A stretch of 64,000 nucleotides of DNA from assembly GCF_003097495.1 (NCBI RefSeq), contig NZ_QEOP01000002.1:1054001-1118000 (forward strand). Reading direction: 5' to 3'. Under the pieces are notes generated by a model. It was not told the origin of the DNA. It did no database searches and saw only the letters and a list, made by a program, of their open reading frames with translations. Of this stretch, positions 52,884 through 61,246 are shown piece by piece; positions within the stretch are counted from its first letter, which is position 1; every line of letters begins with the position of its first letter. The position numbers and the translations under genes are program-made. This DNA comes from Amnibacterium flavum. Lineage in GTDB: Bacteria > Actinomycetota > Actinomycetes > Actinomycetales > Microbacteriaceae.

Positions 52884-53873
52884 TCAGCCGCCGAACTCGG
52901 TGATGTAGTCGCTGAGGTTGTCGGTGTCGGCCGTCAGCAGCGTGATCGGCGTCTCGTAGTCCTCACCGCTTCCATCGGCGAGAGCCAGCGGGAGGTCGAT
53001 GATCGCGTAGCCGATGTCCTTGGCCGAGACGGAGACCTCCGCACGGAAGAACGCGCCTTCCTGCATGCGCTGGAGTCCGAAGGCGTTGCCGTCGAGGCCG
53101 CCCACGTAGGTGTTCGGGTCCATCGCGTCACGGCCGGCCGTGGTGAGCGCCTGGTACGCCCCCTGCGCGGCGTCGCCGGCTGCAGTGAGGACGACGTTGA
53201 GGTCGGGGTACTGGGCGACGACCGCCGTGGTGATCGACAGGCCCTGCTCGGGCGTGATGCCCGCCTGCTGGGCGACGATCTCGGCGTCGGGTGCTGCGGC
53301 GGCGAGGCCGTCCATCATGCCCTGGGTGCGCTGCTGACTGAAGGTCATGCTGGTGTCCTCGATGATCAGCACCTTGCCCTCGCCGCCGAGCTGCTCGGTG
53401 ATCCACTCGCCGGCGTGCGTGCCGAGGGCTTCACCCGATGCGTAGGCGTTGAGGCCGAGCAACGCGTCCTGCGTCTCGAGCGGGTTGGCGTAGCTGACCC
53501 AGAACTTGCCCGAGTCCATGTACTGGCCTGCGATGCTCTCGAGGCTCGCCGGGTCGGCGGGGAACGACACGACGGCGTCGACGTCGCGCGACAGGTAGGT
53601 CGTGAGGTTGGTGACCTGCTTGGTGAGGTCCATGTCGTCGTTGGTCAGCTCGAGCTTCACTCCGAGCTCGTCGGCCCGCTCCTGGGCGTACTTGACGACC
53701 GCGCTGTAGACGGGGAGAGCGGTGAACGGGTAGTCGAACAGGATCGTGTCGACCTCCTTCGTCTCCGCAGCGTCGGCGGAGTCGGCGGGGGCGTCGTTGA
53801 TTGTGCCGCAGCCCGCCAGGGCGAAGGCGGAGGTGAGGGCGAGAGCGGAAAGACCGATGGTGCGGATGCGCAT
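52884..53873 (-). CDS. Sugar-type ABC transporter binding lipoprotein
   Basis: A 329-residue lipoprotein with lipobox LAGC and lipidated Cys22. The fold is periplasmic-binding-protein I: DTILFDYPFTALPVYSAVVKYAQERADELG, DVDAVVSFPADPASLES, GQYMDSGKFWVSYANP, GEGKVLIIEDTSMTFSQQRTQG and LNVVLTAAGDAAQGAYQAL. ATG 53873 is preceded by GGAGTCC-like purines and begins the lipoprotein signal; the longer frame is not signal-like. First gene of the leftward amine operon, facing the TetR gene across a 312-base region with two operator-like sequences. Ligand unknown. Confidence 0.92.
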   Translation of the reverse strand: MRIRTIGLSALALTSAFALAGCGTINDAPADSADAAETKEVDTILFDYPFTALPVYSAVVKYAQERADELGVKLELTNDDMDLTKQVTNLTTYLSRDVDAVVSFPADPASLESIAGQYMDSGKFWVSYANPLETQDALLGLNAYASGEALGTHAGEWITEQLGGEGKVLIIEDTSMTFSQQRTQGMMDGLAAAAPDAEIVAQQAGITPEQGLSITTAVVAQYPDLNVVLTAAGDAAQGAYQALTTAGRDAMDPNTYVGGLDGNAFGLQRMQEGAFFRAEVSVSAKDIGYAIIDLPLALADGSGEDYETPITLLTADTDNLSDYITEFGG

Positions 53874-54008
53874 AGGAGTCCTCGTCGGGGGAGTGGGAGC
53901 TGCAGAACGGCGCCAGGAGGGCGCACTGAGGTACACGTGCTGTGGAACGCGGTGGAGCCAGGAGCGCCGGGGCTTGGAGCTATTCGCCGCCGGTTATCCG
54001 AGTATTTG

Positions 54009-54066
54009 GTACACGCGTACGGAATAGATTTCCGTCGCGTAACGGTCTTATTTCGTACACGCGTAC
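54009..54066. promoter_or_regulatory. Paired operator-like sequence between TetR gene and amine-oxidase operon
   Basis: The identical 12-mer GTACACGCGTAC (near-palindromic) occurs at 54009-54020 and 54055-54066, 46 bases apart, flanked in both cases by TT on the left. It overlaps a TACAAT hexamer at 54063-54068 that could be the -10 of the TetR gene. The rest of the 312-base gap (53874-54185) is AT-richer around these copies and shows no gene. Binding by the adjacent TetR protein is inferred. Confidence 0.6.
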
Positions 54067-54185
54067 AATGTTTCCTGCGTGTATCGGACCCCGCCGCGCA
54101 GCGCCGGAAGGCGAGCGCCTGAGCGCTACAGTCGAGGGACGCGAGGCCGCCTCAGTACCCGGCCTCCAGAGAAGCACTGGGAATC

Positions 54186-54776
54186 ATGCCGAAGTTCGTC
54201 GATCACGATCAGCGCCGCGAAGAGCTCATCGAGGTGGTCTGGCAGCTCATCGCGACGGAGGGCCTCGAGGCCGTCACCACTCGCCGGATCGCCGAGGTCT
54301 CTGGCCGCGCCAACGGCACCCTGCTCTACTACTTCCCCAACAAGGACGCCGTCATCACCGCCGCGTTCCGGTATACGTTCGATTCGACCAACCGCCGCGC
54401 CGACGCCGCCGACGACCACCGCTACGGCCTCGCCGGTCTTCGCACCCTCTGCCTCGAGATCATGCCGCTCGACGAGATCCGTCTCATGGAGGCCCGGATC
54501 GTGCTCACGTTCTGGCAGCAGGCCATGTCGTCGACGGAGAACGCCGACACCTACGCGGGCATGATGAACGACTGGCGCTCCGAGATGACGGCGCGCATCC
54601 ACGAGGCGCAGCGCGATGGGTTCGCCTCGACCGGACTCGATGTGGCGAGCACCGTCGACGAGTTGCTGTCCATGCTCATGGGGTTGCAGGTCATGAGCGT
54701 TCTGACCCCGGCAGACACCACGCCCGAGCGTCAGCTCGCCCAGCTCGACTCATTCATGGCCCGCCTCACGGCCTAG
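54186..54776 (+). CDS. TetR-family transcriptional regulator
   Basis: A 196-residue TetR protein. N-terminal HTH at about 8-55: RREELIEVVWQLIATEGLEAVTTRRIAEVSGRANGTLLYYFPNKDAVITAAF. The C-terminal all-alpha ligand-binding part (about 70-196) includes MEARIVLTFWQQAM and VDELLSMLMGLQVMSV. It lies 312 bases upstream of, and divergent from, the amine-oxidase importer operon, so it is the likely regulator of that operon and of itself, probably binding the repeated 12-mer between them and released by an amine or product. Start ATG 54186 is first in frame with homologous sequence. Confidence 0.9.
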   Translation: MPKFVDHDQRREELIEVVWQLIATEGLEAVTTRRIAEVSGRANGTLLYYFPNKDAVITAAFRYTFDSTNRRADAADDHRYGLAGLRTLCLEIMPLDEIRLMEARIVLTFWQQAMSSTENADTYAGMMNDWRSEMTARIHEAQRDGFASTGLDVASTVDELLSMLMGLQVMSVLTPADTTPERQLAQLDSFMARLTA

Positions 54777-54789
54777 TCCGCGACGACTG

Positions 54790-55809
54790 ATGCCCTCCTA
54801 CCGCGTCACCCTCGCCATTGGCCGACTCCGGGCGGGAGTCGCACCGGATGCACTGCTTCCGGCGGTCGCGGCGGCGGCCGCCGAGCTCACCGTGCTCGAG
54901 GCGTCGAGTGTCAACGTGGTGTCGGGCGAGGCTCGACTCACCGTGCGCTTCACCGCCGACGACGACGAGATCGCCCTCCAGATCGGCAACGCCGTGGCGC
55001 AGACGGCTGAGACTCTCGCCGAGATCGGCGACGAAAAGATCACCCGCCGGACCGGCAGCCGGTGGAACACGATCGCCACCGGCCACACTGAGGCGACGCT
55101 CCGTAGCGGGTACTCCGCCCAGCAGGTGCGCGACGCCGAAGCACCGCACCTCGCCGCGGGCGAACCGCTCATGCAACGGGCAGCGGCAGGGCTCGCTGCC
55201 GTCACCGCCGACGCGCTCGGGCGGCGGGCGCAGAAGTCCTCCGAACCCGTGCGCCAGCGGATCGTCATCCTCACCGGTCCCGGCAACAACGGAGGAGACG
55301 CGCTCTACGCCGGCGCCGAGCTCGCCAAGCGGGGCACGGAGGTCGTCGTCGCCCCGATCTCGGAACGCCTGCACCCCGAGGCGCTCGCCGCCGCACGCCG
55401 GGCCGGTGCGACGGTCCTTGCCGTCGCGGACGTCGACGCCGCGCTCGCCGCGGCCGACGGTGCCGACGGTGCCGACGCGATCCTCGATGGTCTCTTCGGC
55501 ACCGGATCGGCGGGCCGGCCGACGCCTTCCCTCAGCGGACCGGCGGCTGCGCTCGTCGCGGCTCTCCTCCCGATCCTCGACCGACCGAACCGGCCGACGG
55601 TCATCGCGGTCGACATCCCGAGCGGCATCGACGCCGACACCGGTGCCGTCGACGGCCCCGTCCTGCCTGCGGACGTCACGGTCACGTTCGGCGCCTTCAA
55701 GGCCGGCCTCCTGCGCGAGCCCGCCGCCTCCCTGACGGGACGGATCGAACTGGTCGACATCGGTCTCGCGGACCAGCTCGCGCGGGTCGTTCCGCTTCTG
55801 CGACGATGA
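54790..55809 (+). CDS. nnrE: NAD(P)H-hydrate epimerase with N-terminal extension
   Basis: A 339-residue protein. Residues about 107-339 form a YjeF_N/NnrE epimerase: GYSAQQVRDAEAPHLAAGEPLMQRAAAGLA, then VILTGPGNNGGDALYAGAELA (Rossmann-like nucleotide site), DAILDGLFGTGSAGRP and VAVDIPSGIDADTGAV (catalytic Asp). It epimerises damaged NAD(P)HX. Residues 1-106 are an extra alpha/beta-like domain (YRVTLAIGRLRAGVAPDALL, then SSVNVVSGEARLTVRFTADDDEIALQIG) that is not part of a normal NnrE. I cannot name it. No YjeF_C dehydratase is present, so the dehydratase must be elsewhere. The gene stands 13 bases after tetR; ribosome site weak. Confidence 0.88.
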   Translation: MPSYRVTLAIGRLRAGVAPDALLPAVAAAAAELTVLEASSVNVVSGEARLTVRFTADDDEIALQIGNAVAQTAETLAEIGDEKITRRTGSRWNTIATGHTEATLRSGYSAQQVRDAEAPHLAAGEPLMQRAAAGLAAVTADALGRRAQKSSEPVRQRIVILTGPGNNGGDALYAGAELAKRGTEVVVAPISERLHPEALAAARRAGATVLAVADVDAALAAADGADGADAILDGLFGTGSAGRPTPSLSGPAAALVAALLPILDRPNRPTVIAVDIPSGIDADTGAVDGPVLPADVTVTFGAFKAGLLREPAASLTGRIELVDIGLADQLARVVPLLRR

Positions 55810-55900
55810 CCCCCGCACCCCGCGCTCGGCTGTCGACGCCGCGAATCGGATAACGTCGGCGACGAGACGCACGAGCGCTCCCGAACCGTGAGGACATCTC

Positions 55901-56905
55901 ATGTGGCCTACCGCCGAACTCCACATCCACATCGAGGGCACCATCGAGTCCGACCTTCTGGTGCGCTTGGCGCGGCGCAACGACATCGCGCTGCCCACCT
56001 ACGACCCCGATGAGCTCACCGCGAGGTACGTGTTCGCCGACCTCCAGTCCTTCCTCGACATCCACTACTCCAACCTCACGGTTCTGCGCACCGAGCAGGA
56101 CTTCTACGAGCTCGGGCTCGGCTACCTGAACCGGGCAGCCCAGGCCGGGGTGCGCCGCGCCGAGATCTTCTTCGACCCGCAGACGCACGTCGGCAACGGC
56201 GTGCCGTTCGCCGATGTGATCGGCGGACTCTCCGCCGCCATCGCCGAAGGGGAGCGCACACTGGGCGTCTCCGCCGACCTGCTCCTGTCCTTCCTCCGCG
56301 ACCGCGGCCCCGAGGCCGCCGAGGAGATCTTCCGGACCGCGATGCCGTTCCGCGACAAGTTCATCGGCGTCGCGCTCGACTCGACGGAGGTCGGCTACCC
56401 GCCGTCGTTGTTCACCGACGTCTACGCGATGGCGGCGGCCGAAGGCCTGCACCGTGTCGCCCACGCGGGGGAGGAGGGCGGACCCGACTACGTGAGGGAG
56501 GCTCTCGACCTGCTCGGCGTGGAACGCATCGACCACGGCAACCGCGCCCTCGAGGACCCCGAGCTCGTGGCTCGCCTTCGCGACGAGCGCATTCCGCTCA
56601 CCGTGTGCCCCCTCTCGAACGTGGCCCTCCGCACCGCCCCCGCCGACCTCTCGGAGCACCCGTTGCGCACGATGCTCGACGAGGGTCTCGTCGTCTCGAT
56701 CAACAGCGACGACCCGGCCTACTTCGGCGGATACATCGACGAGAACTTCCGCGCCGTCACCGAAGCGCTCGGTCTCACCCGGGGGCAGCAGGCGACGCTC
56801 GCCTACAACTCGTTCGAGTCGGCGTTCCTCGAGCCGGGTGTCCGGCAGGTCTACCTGGACGAGGTCACCGCCAACCTGACGGACAACGCTTCGTGGGATT
56901 CGTAG
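55901..56905 (+). CDS. Adenine/adenosine deaminase family protein
   Basis: A 334-residue amidohydrolase of the adenosine-deaminase superfamily. Zinc site: His8 and His10 in ELHIHIEGT, His in AHAGEEGG (plus Glu), catalytic His in RIDHGNRAL, and Asp in INSDDPAYFGG. The ELHxHIEGT form is more like adenine deaminase (Aah1 type) than adenosine deaminase, in which ELHLHLDG is common. It turns adenine (or adenosine) into hypoxanthine (inosine) in purine salvage. Start ATG 55901 is the only start near the beginning of the fold. Divergent or co-directional neighbours give no direct clue. Confidence 0.88.
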   Translation: MWPTAELHIHIEGTIESDLLVRLARRNDIALPTYDPDELTARYVFADLQSFLDIHYSNLTVLRTEQDFYELGLGYLNRAAQAGVRRAEIFFDPQTHVGNGVPFADVIGGLSAAIAEGERTLGVSADLLLSFLRDRGPEAAEEIFRTAMPFRDKFIGVALDSTEVGYPPSLFTDVYAMAAAEGLHRVAHAGEEGGPDYVREALDLLGVERIDHGNRALEDPELVARLRDERIPLTVCPLSNVALRTAPADLSEHPLRTMLDEGLVVSINSDDPAYFGGYIDENFRAVTEALGLTRGQQATLAYNSFESAFLEPGVRQVYLDEVTANLTDNASWDS

Positions 56906-57022
56906 CCGACCCTGTGTAGGCCCTTCCATCTGCCTGGGAGCAACCTGAGCAGTCCCGATCGAAAGCCTCGGAACTGCGAAACTGGATGCCAACTGAAGAC
57001 CGACTGAAAGGCAGAAAGCACT

Positions 57023-57292
57023 ATGGGCTTCTTCGCATTCCTCATCCTCGGACTCTTGGCAGGAGCCATCGCCAAGCTGATCCTTCCGGGGCGCCAGGGC
57101 GGCGGCTGGCTTGCCACCCTCGTGCTCGGTGTCATCGGCGCTCTCCTCGGAGGGTGGCTGGGCGGACTGCTCTTCAACGCCCCCCTCGAGAACTTCTTCG
57201 ATCTCTCGACCTGGATCGTCGCGATCGTCGGTGCTCTCATCGTCCTCGTGATCTGGGGCCTCATCACCGGTCGCCGCAGCAGCCGGGCCTGA
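57023..57292 (+). CDS. GlsB/YeaQ/YmgE-family small membrane protein
   Basis: An 89-residue protein with three hydrophobic, Gly-rich helices (FAFLILGLLAGAIAKLILPG, WLATLVLGVIGALLGGWLGGLLF, IVAIVGALIVLVIWGLITG). The pattern matches the transglycosylase-associated/GlsB family, membrane proteins linked to envelope stress. Start ATG 57023 has AAAGGCAGAAAG upstream. A hairpin terminator follows 30 bases after its stop. It appears to be monocistronic. Confidence 0.9.
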   Translation: MGFFAFLILGLLAGAIAKLILPGRQGGGWLATLVLGVIGALLGGWLGGLLFNAPLENFFDLSTWIVAIVGALIVLVIWGLITGRRSSRA

Positions 57293-57322
57293 TCTGAGGG
57301 GCCCGCGCAGCACGGGTCCCGC

Positions 57323-57354
57323 GAAGGGCGTCGCCATCACTGGCGGCGCCCTTC
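57323..57354 (+). terminator. Rho-independent-type hairpin after GlsB-like gene
   Basis: GAAGGGCGTCGCC (57323-57335), loop ATCACT, and GGCGGCGCCCTTC (57342-57354) form a 13-base stem with one G-T wobble, followed by GTCGTTC. A T-rich tail is weak, as is common at this GC content. Confidence 0.7.
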
Positions 57355-57383
57355 GTCGTTCTCCGCGGGCTTACCCTTGAGCT

Positions 57384-57632
57384 ATGGCCGAGACCGCATC
57401 CATCACCATGTACGGCGCCGACTGGTGCAGCGACTGCCGCCGCTCGAAGAGGCTGCTCGACAAGGTCGGGGCCGACTACGAGTACATCGATGTCGAGGCG
57501 ATCGAGGATGCGACCGAGAAAGCCCGTTCCATCAGCGGCCGCACCAACATCCCCGTCATCGTCTTCCCGGACGGCAGCCACCTCGTCGAACCGAGTGACG
57601 CCGAGCTGGGCGCCAAGCTCGCCGAGGTCTGA
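57384..57632 (+). CDS. Glutaredoxin-like/mycoredoxin-type protein
   Basis: An 82-residue thioredoxin-fold protein: SITMYGADWCSDCRRSKRLLDKVGADYEYIDVE with the redox motif CSDC in place of CPYC or CGYC, then NIPVIVFPDGSHLVEPS (cis-Pro region). In actinobacteria such proteins work with mycothiol (mycoredoxins) to reduce disulfides. Ser-Asp between the two Cys is unusual compared with the CGYC common in Mrx1. ATG 57384 follows the preceding terminator by 29 bases. A small hairpin (ACCGC, loop GTTCT, GCGGT at 57635-57649) follows its stop. Confidence 0.88.
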   Translation: MAETASITMYGADWCSDCRRSKRLLDKVGADYEYIDVEAIEDATEKARSISGRTNIPVIVFPDGSHLVEPSDAELGAKLAEV

Positions 57633-57884
57633 CCACCGCGTTCTGCGGTCTCAGAGCATGCCGCACCCCCCCGTCGGGCACGCAGGGCGGTGTCGGTTCG
57701 GCGGCGAATCGAACGATTCCCCCTCCGACCGATTGGTCGTGACGGCGAGAGAACCCGGGACTGCGATCCAGACGGCGGACGCCCATATCCCGCGCTGATC
57801 GCAGCACTCCTCAGGGGGCACCGAAGCGCGCGCTCCCGCCCACGCGACGCGGTTGTGTAACGCGGATGTAAACAGTCGAAAAGA

Positions 57885-57927
57885 TGTCTTTCCGGACACT
57901 TGACGATGTCCAAATGGACACCATAGT
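57885..57927 (+). promoter_or_regulatory. Promoter and operator-like inverted repeats of carbohydrate-type ABC operon
   Basis: In the 424-base gap before the operon: TTGACG (57900-57905, -35), 16 bases, then CATAGT (57922-57927, -10). Two inverted repeats of one type bracket it: TGTCTTTCCGGACA at 57885-57898 and TGTCCAAATGGACA at 57907-57920, with arms TGTC(C)/GGACA and centres 22 bases apart (two helical turns). The second lies between -35 and -10, so a repressor there would block transcription. The operon's own MarR gene is the candidate. The part 57650-57884 shows no other clear feature. Confidence 0.65.
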
Positions 57928-58056
57928 GTCGATCCCACCGAGCCGCGTCCTTCCTGATACCGCCCCACGGGTGAGTGAAGGGGGCGCGAACGCTTCTCCT
58001 CTCATTTCCCCCTGCGCCGCATCGCGTCGCTTCGCCATGCCCGAAATAGGAGCACT

Positions 58057-59421
58057 ATGCCGAAACTCACCCTCCGCCGCAGCGCCCGGACGATGGTCGC
58101 GCTCACCGCCGGTACGATCGCCCTCGCCCTCACCGGGTGCGGCACCTCGGCGCCGGCCGGCGGCGACGGTGGATCCGCGACCGAAGGCACCGTCGAGTGG
58201 TGGGGGTGGGTGCCCGAGAAGGGTGTCGCCCCGGCCTACATCGAGGCCTTCAACGAGGAGTACCCGGACATCAAGGTCAACTACAAGCTCCTCACGATCG
58301 ACGGGTACCAGGCCGCGATCCGTCCAGCGCTCGCCTCCTCCGCCGGGCCCGATGTCTTCGACGTCGCCTCGGGTGCGATGTTCGAGCAGTTCAAGGACTT
58401 CGGCGTCGACCTCGGCCCCGCGGCAGAGGAGGAGCTGGGGGCCGACTGGCAGTCGCAGGTGTCGCCAATCGGTGTCAGCTCGTTCACCGACGACAACGAC
58501 GAGCTGAAGGCCCTCTCCGTGGGCCTCGGCTTCGCCGGCCCCGTCTGGATCAACCAGGACATCTTCGACGAGTACGGCCTCACCGCCCCGACCGATTTCA
58601 CCGAATGGAAAGAGGTGTGCGCCGTGCTCGAGAAGAACGGCGTGGGCTGCTTCATCCAGGGAGCGCAGCAGGTGGCCTTCAACCAGGACACGCTCCAGGC
58701 GATCGCGGACACCATCAACCCCGGCCTGTTCACCAAGGCGACCCGCGGCGAGGCGAAGTGGACGGACCCCGACCTCGTCGAGGCACTCACCGCGTGGAAG
58801 TCGATGTTCGACGACGGCATCATGCAGGAGGGAGCGCTGGGTCAGCAGCAGTATCCCGACGCCAACAACGGGTTCCTGTCGGGCAAGTACGCGATGGTGC
58901 AGATGGGGTACTGGTACAGCCAGTACACCAAGGCCGACACCATGACGGCTGCCATCGGCGCCGCAGGTGTCGCGGAGGCGGTTCCCTTCACGACAGTGCC
59001 GATCCCCTTCCCGTCCGCTGTGGACGGAGGAACCCCCGGCGCCCTGTTCGGCAGCCCCGACTACGGGCTCGCCGTCAACGCGAAGTCGAAGGTCCGCAAC
59101 GCCGCCACCACGTTCGCCCTGTGGCTCTCGTCGGCGACGGCGGGTCAGCAGATCGTGGCCGACTCGCTCGCCGACGTCCCGTCCCTGAACGGGGTGTCGC
59201 CTCAGCTCAGCGGACTCGTCGACGAGAGCGTGCAGCTCCCGGCCCTCCAGGACCTGATCACCCAGGCCGGCACGGTGACCGAGGACCGACTGCTCTCGAA
59301 CGCCGATCTCGCAACAGCCATCGGCGTCGCGGGGACGACGGTCGCCGCAGGAGACGCGACGCCCGCCGAGGCCGCCAAGACTCTGCAGGCAGCCGCGGAG
59401 AAGGCCGGCGTCACCTTCTGA
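58057..59421 (+). CDS. Carbohydrate-type ABC transporter, extracellular binding lipoprotein
   Basis: A 454-residue SBP_bac_1 lipoprotein; lipobox LTGC with Cys28. The mature part begins GTVEWWGWVPEKGVAPAYIEAFNEEYPDIKV, typical of sugar-binding proteins of the MalE type, with later FLSGKYAMVQMGYWYSQYT and GGTPGALFGSPDYGLAVNAK. It delivers a ligand to the two permeases downstream. ATG 58057 follows an AGGAGC site. First gene of a five-gene rightward operon with its own promoter and operators. No ATPase gene is in the operon, so a shared MsiK-like ATPase must serve, as is common in actinobacteria. Confidence 0.92.
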   Translation: MPKLTLRRSARTMVALTAGTIALALTGCGTSAPAGGDGGSATEGTVEWWGWVPEKGVAPAYIEAFNEEYPDIKVNYKLLTIDGYQAAIRPALASSAGPDVFDVASGAMFEQFKDFGVDLGPAAEEELGADWQSQVSPIGVSSFTDDNDELKALSVGLGFAGPVWINQDIFDEYGLTAPTDFTEWKEVCAVLEKNGVGCFIQGAQQVAFNQDTLQAIADTINPGLFTKATRGEAKWTDPDLVEALTAWKSMFDDGIMQEGALGQQQYPDANNGFLSGKYAMVQMGYWYSQYTKADTMTAAIGAAGVAEAVPFTTVPIPFPSAVDGGTPGALFGSPDYGLAVNAKSKVRNAATTFALWLSSATAGQQIVADSLADVPSLNGVSPQLSGLVDESVQLPALQDLITQAGTVTEDRLLSNADLATAIGVAGTTVAAGDATPAEAAKTLQAAAEKAGVTF

Positions 59422-59472
59422 TCCCGCGAGGGACCACACGGTATCCGGCAGGCGACGAGGGAGAAGACGACG

Positions 59473-60423
59473 ATGGCGATGACCGACGAGGCACGGGACA
59501 CCCGGCGCAGACCGTCGCCGCCGACGCGAGCAGGCGGCGGCGCGGTCCCGGGCCGCCGCCTGCACTACTCGGGCTACCTGTGGATCCTTCCGGCGATGGT
59601 GCTGTCGGTCGGGCTGCTCTACTACTGCATCATCTACACCGGCTACATCTCGACGCTCGACTGGAACGGGAGCAGCCCCGTCCAGACGAGCGTCGGGTTG
59701 CAGAACTACCTCGACATCCTGCAGGACCCGATCTTCTGGGGCGCCATCCTGCACACGGTCATCTACTTCGTCGGGACGTTCGTCGTCCAGACCACCCTCG
59801 GACTCGTCTTCGCGGTGCTCCTGCACTCGAGAGTCCAGCTGAAGTCGGTCTACAAGGTGATCATCTTCGTCCCCGTCGTGCTCGCACCGGCGGTGATGGC
59901 ACCGGTATTCCGGCAGGCGTTCTCCGCCGACGGGCAGTTCAACGGGCTGCTCGAACTTGTCGGCCTCGGATTCCTGAGGCACGCCTGGCTCGCCGAGTCG
60001 GAGACCGCATTGCCGACCGTGCTGGCGATCACCATCTGGGGTTCGACCGGGCTGACCTTCATCCTCTACTTCGCCGCCATGGGGCAGATCGACCCGGACG
60101 TCCTCGACGCCGCCAGGCTCGACGGTGCCGGGAACATCCGGACCCTGGTGAGCATCATCCTTCCCGAGGTGCAGGGCACAACGGTGGCGCTGCTGATCCT
60201 CACCGCGATCGGCTCGTTGAAGCTGTTCGACGTCCCGTTCCTCGTGACAGCCGGAGGCCCGAACTACTCGACCGAGTTCCTCGGCACCTACATCTACCGG
60301 TCGAGCATTCAGGAGGGACATGTCGGCTACGCCGCCGCGCTGTCCGTGATGCTCCTGATCCTGGCCGTGTCGATCGCCATCCTCCTCAGCAGGCGGAACC
60401 GGCAGAACAGCGAGGCGATCTGA
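59473..60423 (+). CDS. Carbohydrate-type ABC permease (MalF-like)
   Basis: A 316-residue permease with six transmembrane helices (WILPAMVLSVGLLYYCIIYTG, TVIYFVGTFVVQTTLGLVFAVLL, VIIFVPVVLAPAVMAPVF, TVLAITIWGSTGLTFILYFAA and others). The EAA loop is PDVLDAARLDGAGNIRTLVSIILPEV. It has a basic Pro/Arg-rich head of about 35 residues. Stands 51 bases after the binding-protein gene; its stop shares one base with the start of the next permease. Confidence 0.92.
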   Translation: MAMTDEARDTRRRPSPPTRAGGGAVPGRRLHYSGYLWILPAMVLSVGLLYYCIIYTGYISTLDWNGSSPVQTSVGLQNYLDILQDPIFWGAILHTVIYFVGTFVVQTTLGLVFAVLLHSRVQLKSVYKVIIFVPVVLAPAVMAPVFRQAFSADGQFNGLLELVGLGFLRHAWLAESETALPTVLAITIWGSTGLTFILYFAAMGQIDPDVLDAARLDGAGNIRTLVSIILPEVQGTTVALLILTAIGSLKLFDVPFLVTAGGPNYSTEFLGTYIYRSSIQEGHVGYAAALSVMLLILAVSIAILLSRRNRQNSEAI

Positions 60424-61211
60424 TGTTCGAGGCGCACACGCGGCGAGGTCGGCTGCTCCTGCAGCTCGTTCTGACGCTGCTCGCCATCCCCTTCCTCCTG
60501 CCGCTCGTCTGGATGGTCCAGGGCTCGCTCGCCGGCCAGGGCTGGAAGAACTACACGGACATCCTCGCCCTGCCCGAGCTCCCGCTCTTCTTCCGCAACA
60601 GCGTGATCATCGCGGTCCTCACCATCGCGGTCGTCTACCTGTGCACGATGCTCGCCGCCTACGGTTTCGCCAAGCTGCACATCCGCGGCCGCGAGGTCTT
60701 CTTCTGGCTGCTGCTGGCCTGCCTCACCCTGCCCGAGGTGGTGCTGATCACGCCCCTGTTCACGACGACGCTGCAGCTCGGCTTCTACAACACCTACTGG
60801 GCCGTGGTCCTGCCGCTCGCCGCACTCCAGGTCCCGTTCGCCGTCCTGCTGGCCCGCACCTTCGTCGCCGGCATCCCCGATGAGCTGATGGAGGCGGCAC
60901 GGATGGACGGCGCGAGCACCGCCCGCACGTTCTGGAGCGTGATCCTGCCGCTCACCCGGCCGATCGGAGCCGCCATCATCGTGCTCACCCTGATCTCGGC
61001 ATGGAACGCGTACCTGCTGCCTCTCGTCTTCCTGCTCGATTCGAGCAGCCAGACCATCACGATCCTCCCGCAGTTCTTCGTCGGCCAGTTCAGCAACGAC
61101 CAGACGAAGGTCCTCGCCGGTGCCGCGATCGCCGCGATCCCCGAGATCGTCGCCTACCTCTGCCTCCAGCGTCTCTTCGAGCGCGGCCTCGCCGCCGGCG
61201 CGATCAAATGA
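60423..61211 (+). CDS. Carbohydrate-type ABC permease (MalG-like)
   Basis: A 262-residue permease with six transmembrane helices: LLLQLVLTLLAIPFLLPLVWMV, VIIAVLTIAVVYLCTMLAAYGFAKL, FFWLLLACLTLPEVVLITPLF and others. The EAA loop is PDELMEAARMDGASTARTFWSVILPLTRP. ATG 60423 overlaps the previous stop by one base (TGATG), the usual coupling. Together with the MalF-like protein it forms the heterodimeric channel. Confidence 0.92.
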   Translation: MFEAHTRRGRLLLQLVLTLLAIPFLLPLVWMVQGSLAGQGWKNYTDILALPELPLFFRNSVIIAVLTIAVVYLCTMLAAYGFAKLHIRGREVFFWLLLACLTLPEVVLITPLFTTTLQLGFYNTYWAVVLPLAALQVPFAVLLARTFVAGIPDELMEAARMDGASTARTFWSVILPLTRPIGAAIIVLTLISAWNAYLLPLVFLLDSSSQTITILPQFFVGQFSNDQTKVLAGAAIAAIPEIVAYLCLQRLFERGLAAGAIK

Positions 61212-61246
61212 CGTCCACTCCCGCCCGATCAGAACCGAGGTCCACC

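Noticed and set aside
57811-60321. 836-residue leftward frame over the ABC operon
   Set aside because: Antisense shadow of the binding protein and permease genes, Asp/Val/Gly/Arg-rich with no domains.
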